The notes under the pieces are model-generated. The model did not search any database. It had not been told where the DNA came from and worked only from the letters and a program-made list of their open reading frames with translations. 6,213 nt of DNA from an uncultured Clostridia bacterium. Its GTDB lineage: Bacteria; Bacillota; Clostridia; Christensenellales; Pumilibacteraceae. The DNA lies in contig CAKQJJ010000086.1 of the NCBI GenBank assembly GCA_934247335.1, positions 1 through 6,213 of the forward strand, in the 5' to 3' direction. The translations under genes and the position numbers were made by a program. Positions within the stretch are counted from its first letter, which is position 1; the number at the start of each line of letters is the position of its first letter. Positions 1 through 5,854 of the stretch are shown in pieces.

Positions 1-1008
1 GCCCAGAGCGAGCAAAAAAGCTTTCGCGGGTACGGACCGGAAAGCGGGTACGACTTTTGTAAAAAAGCAATCGCGGATTACTACAAGCGTTCGTTCGGGG
101 CGGAGATAAACCCGGGCGACATATTCGCGGGAGACGGAGCCAAGAGCGCCATTACGCGCCTTTTTGCCGCAGTAGATTGCGAAATAGTAATTTTCTCGCC
201 CGCGTATCCCGCGTACGCGGACTGCGCTTTAAGCCTGGGCAAAAAAATAAAAATAATAGAAAGAAGCGCCGCGGACGGCTTTATTCCGCTCCCGTACGGA
301 CTAACGAACAAGCCGCGCCTTATAGTTTTATGTTCGCCCGACAATCCCACCGGAACGGCGATCGGAAGAGAAATAATGACGGAATGGCTGGCTTTCTGCA
401 AAAAAAGCGGCTCGGTGATTATGTTCGACGCGGCGTACGAGCGCTTTTGTTTTTCGCCCGATAAAGCGCGTTCGGTGTACGAAACGGACGGAATGCAAGA
501 CTACGCGGTGGAGATAGGCAGTCTTAGCAAGTCGGCGTGTTTTACGGGGCTTAGGGCGGGTTGGACCATTATCCCGGAAGGAGTTTCCGGCGGGCTGCTT
601 AAAAAAACGTACGAGCGAATGCTGTCTTGCGGATACAACGGGCTTGCCTACGTCGTGCAGAAAGCTGCCGCCGCGGCTTTGTCCGAAGAGGGCGAGCGCG
701 AAAGCGCGTCGTTTGCGGGTAAAATTCTCGCGGCTGCGGAAAAGCTTGCCTGCCCGCTCGAAAAATGCGGCTTTACGGTGTTCGGCGGCTCGTATTCGCC
801 CTATCTGTGGGTAAAAAAGCCCGACTTTATGAAAAAAACGGACGCGTTCGATTTCTTTCTCGACGAATTGGGAATAGTCGTAACTCCCGGCTCGGGATTC
901 GGGCGCGAATGGGACAATTATTTCCGCCTGTCCGCGCTGGGTGGCGAAGAAAAAGCGGAAGAGGCGGCAAAGCGAATAAAAGAATATTTCGTGCGGACAA
1001 AACTTTGA
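1..1008 (+). CDS. dapL: LL-diaminopimelate aminotransferase (DapL-like), 5' end cut by window edge
   Basis: This is a PLP-dependent class I/II aminotransferase. DapL converts tetrahydrodipicolinate plus glutamate directly to LL-2,6-diaminopimelate in the cytoplasm, for lysine and peptidoglycan. The frame is open from base 1 to a TGA at 1006-1008, giving 335 visible residues. Family members are about 390-410 residues, so roughly 60-70 N-terminal residues are missing. In visible numbering, GYGPESGY (10-17) matches the DapL GYGPExGY signature. CSPDNPTG (111-118) carries the PLP-contacting Asn115, with Asp in place of the usual first Asn. FDAAYE (142-147) holds the pyridine-nitrogen Asp143 and Tyr146. 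GSLSKSACFTGLRAGW holds the Schiff-base Lys177 and Arg185. SPYLWVKKP and NYFRLSALG follow, the latter with the substrate-carboxylate Arg309. The family is certain. DapL rather than another aminotransferase rests on the GYGPE, AAYE, FTGxRxGW and YFRLSA motifs. No intrinsic terminator follows, and the stop codon lies inside the next gene's -35 box. Confidence 0.9.
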   Translation, partial: AQSEQKSFRGYGPESGYDFCKKAIADYYKRSFGAEINPGDIFAGDGAKSAITRLFAAVDCEIVIFSPAYPAYADCALSLGKKIKIIERSAADGFIPLPYGLTNKPRLIVLCSPDNPTGTAIGREIMTEWLAFCKKSGSVIMFDAAYERFCFSPDKARSVYETDGMQDYAVEIGSLSKSACFTGLRAGWTIIPEGVSGGLLKKTYERMLSCGYNGLAYVVQKAAAAALSEEGERESASFAGKILAAAEKLACPLEKCGFTVFGGSYSPYLWVKKPDFMKKTDAFDFFLDELGIVVTPGSGFGREWDNYFRLSALGGEEKAEEAAKRIKEYFVRTKL

Positions 1009-1033
1009 CTTTTTTTACCCGAAATGGTATAAT
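1005..1033 (+). promoter_or_regulatory. Sigma-A promoter with extended -10, driving the acetyltransferase gene
   Basis: The -35 box TTGACT (1005-1010) and -10 box TATAAT (1028-1033) are separated by exactly 17 bp. TGG directly before the -10 provides an extended -10 element (TGnTATAAT). Transcription would start near 1040, leaving a leader of about 60 nt before the GTG at 1102. The dapL stop codon TGA (1006-1008) lies inside the -35 box, so the acetyltransferase and DHOD-like genes can be transcribed independently of dapL. This is sequence match only; no start site has been mapped. Confidence 0.8.
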
Positions 1034-1047
1034 AATTACGAAAATGC

Positions 1048-1071
1048 CCGTCCGATTTTATTAAAGGACGG
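1048..1071 (+). promoter_or_regulatory. Leader hairpin upstream of the acetyltransferase gene
   Basis: CCGTCC (1048-1053) and GGACGG (1066-1071) are perfect inverted repeats around a 12-nt AT-rich loop. The element lies inside the predicted 5' leader. It is not followed by a T-run, so it is not a standard terminator for dapL or an attenuator. It could stabilise the mRNA or affect access to the ribosome site 16 nt downstream, or it may have no function. It matches no riboswitch class I recognise. Confidence 0.35.
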
Positions 1072-1087
1072 CAAAGCTTGCGGCTTC

Positions 1088-1104
1088 GGAGGAAATTCGA
1101 CGTG
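1088..1104 (+). promoter_or_regulatory. Ribosome binding site selecting a GTG start
   Basis: GGAGGA (1088-1093) lies 8 nt before GTG (1102-1104), ideal spacing. The frame is open back to a TTG at 1078, but that codon has no Shine-Dalgarno in front of it. The next in-frame ATG (1120) is preceded only by a weak AGAAAGA. The GTG start also gives an N-terminus (VNNRERMFKGLVYDP) like the family's usual TEREKMLAGxLYDP, which supports it. Confidence 0.65.
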
Positions 1105-1710
1105 AACAACAGAGAAAGAATGTTCAAAGGACTTGTGTACGACCCGTCGGCTGGCGACATAATGTCCGATCAGAGAAAATATAACGAAATACTTTACGAT
1201 TACAACGCAACCCGTCCGTCGGAAATAGAAAAACGCCACGAAATTCTTAAAAAACTGCTCGGATCCATGGGTAAAAACACCTATATCGAGCCGCCGCTCC
1301 ACGCAAATTGGGGCTGCCATACTCACGTGGGCGACAATTTCTATTCAAATTTCAATCTCACGCTGGTGGACGACGCGGATATAACCATAGGCGACAACGT
1401 TATGTGCGCGCCAAACGTGGTCATTGCAACCGCCGGTCACCCGATACTTCCGTCGCTTCGCATTAAGGCGATGCAGTACAATATTCCCGTTCGTATCGGC
1501 AACAACGTGTGGCTGGGCGCAGGCGTAATAGTTCTTCCGGGCGTCACTATCGGCGACAACACGGTTATAGGCGCCGGCAGCGTGGTAACGCGCGATATTC
1601 CCGCAAACTGCGTGGCGTACGGCAACCCTTGCAAAGTCGTCCGTCCCATTTCCGATCACGACAAAAAATACTATTTCCGTGACCGTGAAATAGATTTCGA
1701 CGTGGAATAA
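1102..1710 (+). CDS. Maltose/galactoside-type sugar O-acetyltransferase (hexapeptide repeat)
   Basis: This 202-residue cytoplasmic acyltransferase belongs to the Maa/LacA/NodL group, which moves acetyl from acetyl-CoA to a sugar hydroxyl; E. coli LacA has 203 residues. Residues 1-58 form the Mac (maltose acetyltransferase) helical domain, with RMFKGLVYDP and RPSEIEKRHEIL. Residues 60-185 form the left-handed beta-helix of hexapeptide repeats, such as ITIGDNV, VRIGNNVWLGAGVIV and VTIGDNTVIGAGSVV. TAGHP contains His113, matching LacA catalytic His115; NFNLTLVDD holds the conserved Asn and Asp. The tail DHDKKYYFRDREID resembles LacA. It is therefore a full-length and apparently active enzyme. 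The natural acceptor cannot be read from sequence, since the family acts on maltose, glucose, galactosides and Nod factor. The start is GTG (see its ribosome site). The gene has its own promoter, and the DHOD-like gene follows 48 bp downstream with no visible terminator, suggesting co-transcription. Confidence 0.93.
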   Translation: MNNRERMFKGLVYDPSAGDIMSDQRKYNEILYDYNATRPSEIEKRHEILKKLLGSMGKNTYIEPPLHANWGCHTHVGDNFYSNFNLTLVDDADITIGDNVMCAPNVVIATAGHPILPSLRIKAMQYNIPVRIGNNVWLGAGVIVLPGVTIGDNTVIGAGSVVTRDIPANCVAYGNPCKVVRPISDHDKKYYFRDREIDFDVE

Positions 1711-1758
1711 AAAGCAATCGGCGTTAAAATAAAAATCTTTTCTGTACAGGAGAAAATC

Positions 1759-2670
1759 ATGCCCGATACTTCAATCAAATTATGCGACGTCGTCTTTCCC
1801 GACCCGATTATTCCGGCAAGCCGGACGGTGGGTTACGGCTACGACGCGGTGGGTATTCCAGATATAAACAAGCTGTCTTCGATAGTTCTGCCCGGCGTTA
1901 CCATGAAGCCGGACGAGCGCGAAACCGAGCGTATCGAAAATTATAAAACGGCTTCCGTTCTGGAAACCGATTATTTCACCAATCCCGGCGTTTACCGCGT
2001 TCAGGAAGAGCGCTTGCCGGTGCTTAAAGAGCGCTGCGACAGAAAAGCTTTCGCCTCGGTGGGCGGCTCTACGATAGAAGAATACGTCAAAGTTGCCGAA
2101 ATACTGGACAGGAGCGACGCCGTAGGCTTTCTCGAACTGGATTCGTCCTGCCGTAACCGCGACAATTCGGGCATAAGATTCGGGCAGAACGCGACTTCGC
2201 TTTATAAAATAATCAACGAGGTAAAGTACCGCGTGCGCAAGCCCGTGTTTGCAAAGCTGTGCCCCACGGTTACCAATATCCGAGATATGGCGCAGGCGGC
2301 TCAGGACGGCGGAGCGGAAGGAATAGTAATCCCCGGCACGCGTTTCGGAACCGATATCGACCTTACGACCAAAAAGCCGGTTTTTTCCTGCGATTGCAGA
2401 TACGATTCGTACGAATTAAAGCCCGTCGTCATGCGCGACGTTTTCGAGGCGTTCGACGCGGTGGGGCTTATTATCGTTTCGTGCGGCGGAGTCAATTGCG
2501 CCGAAGACGCGCTTAAAATGATTGCCGCGGGCGCTTCGCTCGTGCAGATAGACGAGGCGGTAATGCTCGACCCGTCGGTTTTGGGCAGAATTTCCGCACG
2601 CCTGCCCGAAGTTATGGAAAAGTGCGGAATAGAAAAAATCAAAGATTTCGTGGGCGCGGCTCACAGATAA
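1759..2670 (+). CDS. Divergent dihydroorotate-dehydrogenase-like (PyrD-fold) protein with altered ligand-site residues
   Basis: This 303-residue TIM-barrel protein aligns end to end with class 1 dihydroorotate dehydrogenases (about 300-310 residues), the FMN enzymes that oxidise dihydroorotate to orotate in pyrimidine synthesis. Family anchors are present: PASRTVGYG (19-27), NPGV (75-78), GGSTIEEYV (102-110), SSCRN with the base Cys131, FAKL with Lys166, IDL, LKPVVMRDV (220-228), CGGVNCAEDALKMIAAGASLVQ (242-263). Many active-site positions differ from my recollection of the family. The FMN/orotate Lys in IVTK is Pro45. The Asn in LNAIGLQNPG is Glu69. NxSCPN reads DSSCRN. PNV is PTV. INT is PGT, with Gly193 for Asn. 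GGLSG is absent. The phosphate-site GT in VQVGTA is Asp265-Glu266. True pyrD is therefore doubtful, and it may be a pseudoenzyme or have another substrate. The start ATG has AGGAG (1748-1752) 6 nt upstream. No pyrK or other pyrimidine gene is adjacent. Its last 32 bp overlap the murG end. Confidence 0.85.
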   Translation: MPDTSIKLCDVVFPDPIIPASRTVGYGYDAVGIPDINKLSSIVLPGVTMKPDERETERIENYKTASVLETDYFTNPGVYRVQEERLPVLKERCDRKAFASVGGSTIEEYVKVAEILDRSDAVGFLELDSSCRNRDNSGIRFGQNATSLYKIINEVKYRVRKPVFAKLCPTVTNIRDMAQAAQDGGAEGIVIPGTRFGTDIDLTTKKPVFSCDCRYDSYELKPVVMRDVFEAFDAVGLIIVSCGGVNCAEDALKMIAAGASLVQIDEAVMLDPSVLGRISARLPEVMEKCGIEKIKDFVGAAHR

Positions 2671-3709
2671 AAGGCTCGCCGTTCGCGGCGGCAAGTATGC
2701 GCCGCGCGATTTGCCTCGTGCCGTCTACGTTTTTAAGCTTTTGCATGTTCGTGCAAAGGCTTTTTTGATTTTGTTCCACGCTTTCGACTGCCGACAAAAG
2801 ATTATCCGAAAGATATTCGCCGTCCGGCAGAACTTCTATACAGCCTTTTTTTGAAAAATACGCGGCGTTGTCCAGCTGATCGCCGCGGCTTATTCCCTTT
2901 GGAAGAGGGATACACAAAGTCGGCTTTCTAAGCGCCATCAGCTCGAACAGCGAATTGGATCCTCCGCGCGACACGACGATATCCGCAAGCGCGAAATAAT
3001 TGCCTATGTCGGGCAAAAATTCTTTTTCGACAAAGCCCGGAATCCCGCTTTTACGCGCGTTGCCCGCTCCCGTAACTAAAATAACGTCGTACTTTCTGCA
3101 TAAAGCGGCGGCGTTTTCCCGCACCGCCTCGCATATGCTTCGGGCGCCAAGCGATCCGCCGAAAGCCAGTAAAACTTTTCTTTTCCCCGAAAACCCGCAT
3201 TCGCGCGCGGCTGCATATTCGTCGCCGCAGTACAGTTCGCGCCGTATAGGAGAGCCGGTACATTCGGCTTTTTTGCTTTTTATGCAGTCGAACGAAGTAA
3301 ACATGACGTCGCACTTTCCGCCCGAAAGCCTGTTTGCAAGCCCAGGCGTGCAGTCGCTCTCGTGCAGAATAAGCGGAACCTTTTTCGGCTTGGCGAGAGA
3401 TACGGGAAGAGAAACGTATCCGCCCTTGGAAAAAATTACGTCGGGCTTTATTTCGCGCAGAACCTTTTTCGCTTCGCTCACGCATTTCATCAGCTTGAAC
3501 GGCACCGCAAAGGTCGAAAACGACAGCTTGCGAACCAGCTTGACGCACGGTATTTCGTGATAAATAACGCCCGTTCGTCCGGTCAGTTTTTTCTCCATTC
3601 CGCCCGAGCCGATATAGTGAATTTCGTTTCCGTCAAGATACGGAATAAGCGCGAGATTGGGTATTACGTGACCCGCCGTTCCGCCGCCCGTCAAAACTAT
3701 TTTTTTCAT
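2639..3709 (-). CDS. murG: UDP-N-acetylglucosamine--lipid I GlcNAc transferase MurG
   Basis: MurG is a GT28-family, membrane-associated glycosyltransferase on the inner face of the cytoplasmic membrane. It moves GlcNAc from UDP-GlcNAc to undecaprenyl-PP-MurNAc-pentapeptide, making lipid II. The 356 residues are full length. The N-domain has the glycine-rich loop GGGTAGHV (8-15) with His14, FSKGGYVS (93-100), HESDCTPGLAN (116-126) and TGSPIR (151-156). The C-domain binds UDP-GlcNAc and has GGSLGAR (184-190), SRGGSNSLFEL with Glu256 (247-257), and the RGDQLDNA motif (275-282). The Ser-Lys-Gly-Gly, HESD and SRGDQ variants resemble clostridial MurG. The start ATG (complement of 3707-3709) has GGAGAG (3719-3724) 9 nt upstream. 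The gene stands alone in this window, not in a division/cell-wall (dcw) cluster. It is divergent from the topoisomerase operon and convergent with the DHOD-like gene, with a 32-bp overlap. Its promoter was not identified. Confidence 0.96.
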   Translation of the reverse strand: MKKIVLTGGGTAGHVIPNLALIPYLDGNEIHYIGSGGMEKKLTGRTGVIYHEIPCVKLVRKLSFSTFAVPFKLMKCVSEAKKVLREIKPDVIFSKGGYVSLPVSLAKPKKVPLILHESDCTPGLANRLSGGKCDVMFTSFDCIKSKKAECTGSPIRRELYCGDEYAAARECGFSGKRKVLLAFGGSLGARSICEAVRENAAALCRKYDVILVTGAGNARKSGIPGFVEKEFLPDIGNYFALADIVVSRGGSNSLFELMALRKPTLCIPLPKGISRGDQLDNAAYFSKKGCIEVLPDGEYLSDNLLSAVESVEQNQKSLCTNMQKLKNVDGTRQIARRILAAANGEPFICEPRPRNL

Positions 3710-3830
3710 ATAAAAATACTCTCCGCAACATATTGTGTCTGCACTTTTTAAAGTTATTCGTCCGCACGTTCCGTATATGCCTTTTTGCGGCTATAAATTG
3801 CGTAAAAAACGCTTTTTGCCCGTCAAAGCC

Positions 3831-3859
3831 TTGAAAAATTTATCTAAATATGGTATAAT
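3831..3859 (+). promoter_or_regulatory. Sigma-A promoter with extended -10, driving the topoisomerase operon
   Basis: The -35 box TTGAAA (3831-3836) and -10 box TATAAT (3854-3859) are 17 bp apart, with TGG before the -10 forming an extended -10. The predicted start is near 3866, giving a leader of about 28 nt before the ATG at 3894. It shares the 11-mer ATGGTATAATA with the promoter at 1005-1033. Confidence 0.82.
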
Positions 3860-3875
3860 ATAAAAGCGAAACTAC

Positions 3876-3887
3876 CCTATATAGGAG
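3876..3887 (+). promoter_or_regulatory. Palindrome overlapping the ribosome binding site of the topoisomerase B gene
   Basis: CCTATATAGG (3876-3885) is a perfect 10-bp palindrome, and its last bases are part of the Shine-Dalgarno AGGAG (3883-3887), which sits 6 nt before the ATG. It lies about 10-20 nt after the predicted transcription start, where a repressor dyad could act. It may equally be chance in an AT-rich leader. No known operator is recognised. The ribosome site itself is confident; the regulatory reading is not. Confidence 0.35.
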
Positions 3888-3893
3888 AAATCA

Positions 3894-5840
3894 ATGGCAA
3901 AGGAATACAAAGCGGAAAATATACGCGTGCTGGAAGGTCTGGACGCCGTTCGTCTGCGCCCCGGTATGTATATCGGAACGACCAGCGTCAAAGGTCTGCA
4001 CCATATTCTGTGGGAAATAGTGGACAACAGTATGGACGAAATAGCCAACGGCTACGGCGACACCATACGCGTCAAATTGTACGAGGACGGCTCGGCTTCG
4101 GTTGAGGACAACGGAAGAGGAATCCCCGTCGATATTCACCCCGTGCAAAAGGTCAGCGGCGTGGAAGTCGTGTTCACTCAGCTGCACGCGGGCGGAAAGT
4201 TCGACAGCAGCAACTACGCGCACTCGGGCGGTCTGCACGGCGTGGGCGCTTCGGTCACCAACGCTCTTTCGCGCAGTCTGCACGTCGAAGTATACAAAAA
4301 CAAAAAAATCTACGCAATGGACTTTGAAAGCGTGGACGACGGCAAGGGCAACGTTAAAGGCGGCGTGGTTAAAAACCACCTCGAAGTAGTGGGCAAAACC
4401 GACAAAACGGGTACGTTCGTGCGTTTCTATCCCGACGACCGCATTTTCGAAACGGTGAAATTCAACACCGACACCATTTCCAAACGCCTTAAAGAACTCG
4501 CTTTTCTCAATAAAGGCGTGCATATAATTTTAGAAGACGAACGCGTTCCCATGGGCAACGGTCATCTCGTGCGCGAATACTGCTACGAAGGCGGTATCGT
4601 CGATTTCGTCAAGTATCTGGACGAAACCAAGGTGGCAGCGTTCGATCCGCCCATTTATTTCGAGGGCGAAAAGGACGGAATAGACCTCGAAGTCGCGTTT
4701 CAGTACACCGATGCGTACACCGAAAATTTCTTCTCGTACGTCAATAACATCCCCACCAGCGAAGGCGGAACTCACGAAACCGGCTTTAAGGGCGCGCTTA
4801 CCAAAGTTCTGAACGACGCCGCGCGCAATATGGGGCTTCTGAAAGAAAAGGACGAAAATCTTCTGGGCGACGACTACCGCGAGGGAATAACCGTCGTTTT
4901 GTCGGTCAAGATGAACAACGTCCAGTTTGAAGGGCAAACCAAAACCAAGCTGGGAAATTCCGAGGCAAAAACCGCCTGCGACGCCATCACTACCGAACAA
5001 CTCACCGCGTTTTTCAAAAAGAACAAGGGCGTTGCGGAAATAATACTCAAAAAAGCGTTGCTCGCCGCAAAAGTGCGCGAAGCCGCAAGAAGAGAAAAAG
5101 AACTGGTCCGCCAGAAAAACAGCATCGACAGCTTCAATACGATAGGAAAACTCAAAAACTGCACGGGTAAAAAGCCCGAACTAAACGAACTGTTCATCGT
5201 CGAGGGTAACTCGGCAGGCGGCACCTGTACTCAGGCAAGAAACCGCGCCTATCAGGCTATTCTGCCCCTTCGCGGCAAACCGCTCAATGCCGAGAAAAAG
5301 CGTATCGATCAGGTGCTTGCAAACGAAGAAATCCGCACCATTATTTCCGCTCTCGGAGCGGGCATAGGCGACAGTTTCAACGTGGACAACTTAAAGTATC
5401 ACAAAGTGGTAATTCTGTCCGATGCCGATCAGGACGGTATGCATATACGCTGCATACTGCTCACCTTTTTCTATCGCTATATGCGCGAGCTTATCACGCA
5501 GGGACACGTGTACATAGGTATGCCGCCGCTGTACCGCATATCCAAAAAGGACAAAACCGAATATCTTTACACCGACGAAGAGTTGGAAAAGAAGAAAAAA
5601 GAGTACGGTAAAGCGGAAATTCAGCGTTATAAAGGCTTGGGCGAAATGAACGCCGAACAGCTTTGGCAAACCACGCTCGACCCCGACAGAAGAGAGATGA
5701 TTCAGGTTACCATAGAGGAAGCCGCCGAAGCGGAACTGCTCGTTTCCACGCTCATGGGCGACGCGGTAGACCTGCGCAAAGCCTATATCGTCGAGCACGC
5801 CAACTTCAACAAGCAGGACAATTTTACCGCAACCAACTGA
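3894..5840 (+). CDS. parE/gyrB: Type IIA DNA topoisomerase subunit B (ParE/GyrB)
   Basis: This is the complete 648-residue ATPase subunit of topoisomerase IV or a second gyrase; with subunit A it passes one DNA duplex through another using ATP. The GHKL ATPase domain has the general base Glu41 and Mg-binding Asn45 in WEIVDNSMDE, EDNGRGIP (71-78) and the ATP lid SGGLHGVGASVTNALS (111-126). The transducer domain carries the QTK loop (Gln348-Lys350). TOPRIM has VEGNSAGG (436-443) with metal-binding Glu437, and SDADQDG (509-515) with Asp510, Asp512 and Asp514. The C-terminal part has QRYKGLGEMNAEQLWQTTLDP. The length lacks the long insert of enterobacterial GyrB. ParE is favoured because the gene sits beside murG rather than dnaN/recF and has clostridial ParE-like motifs; gyrase cannot be excluded without the rest of subunit A. 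Two substitutions stand out: Asn439, where Asp is usual (E. coli GyrB Asp426), and Lys135, where Arg is usual (E. coli Arg136). Subunit A follows after 14 bp. Confidence 0.96.
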   Translation: MAKEYKAENIRVLEGLDAVRLRPGMYIGTTSVKGLHHILWEIVDNSMDEIANGYGDTIRVKLYEDGSASVEDNGRGIPVDIHPVQKVSGVEVVFTQLHAGGKFDSSNYAHSGGLHGVGASVTNALSRSLHVEVYKNKKIYAMDFESVDDGKGNVKGGVVKNHLEVVGKTDKTGTFVRFYPDDRIFETVKFNTDTISKRLKELAFLNKGVHIILEDERVPMGNGHLVREYCYEGGIVDFVKYLDETKVAAFDPPIYFEGEKDGIDLEVAFQYTDAYTENFFSYVNNIPTSEGGTHETGFKGALTKVLNDAARNMGLLKEKDENLLGDDYREGITVVLSVKMNNVQFEGQTKTKLGNSEAKTACDAITTEQLTAFFKKNKGVAEIILKKALLAAKVREAARREKELVRQKNSIDSFNTIGKLKNCTGKKPELNELFIVEGNSAGGTCTQARNRAYQAILPLRGKPLNAEKKRIDQVLANEEIRTIISALGAGIGDSFNVDNLKYHKVVILSDADQDGMHIRCILLTFFYRYMRELITQGHVYIGMPPLYRISKKDKTEYLYTDEELEKKKKEYGKAEIQRYKGLGEMNAEQLWQTTLDPDRREMIQVTIEEAAEAELLVSTLMGDAVDLRKAYIVEHANFNKQDNFTATN

Positions 5841-5854
5841 TACGGAGAGAATAA

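Noticed and set aside
1010..1017. T-run after the dapL stop as a terminator
   Set aside because: No GC-rich stem precedes it. The run forms the spacer of the promoter at 1005-1033.
1078..1101. Upstream TTG start for the acetyltransferase
   Set aside because: The TTG lies before the Shine-Dalgarno; GTG at 1102 has the right spacing and gives a family-like N-terminus.
3000..3560. A 186-codon plus-strand open frame inside murG
   Set aside because: It is antisense to murG, whose motifs are unmistakable, and the translated product shows no recognisable domain or ribosome site.
3800..3817. GCGT-AAAAA-ACGC followed by TTTTT, resembling a small intrinsic terminator
   Set aside because: The stem is only 4 bp, and it lies between divergent genes where no rightward transcript needs ending.
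3774..3826. Possible murG promoter on the minus strand (TTGACG at 3821-3826; TATA-like boxes near 3793-3798 and 3774-3779)
   Set aside because: No pair of boxes has acceptable 16-19 bp spacing, so I could not support a promoter call.
3891..4523. A 210-codon open frame on the minus strand opposite the start of the topoisomerase B gene
   Set aside because: It is antisense to the ATPase domain, rich in Val, Phe and His as expected from reading this coding strand backwards, has no family motif, and covers the real gene's start and ribosome site.
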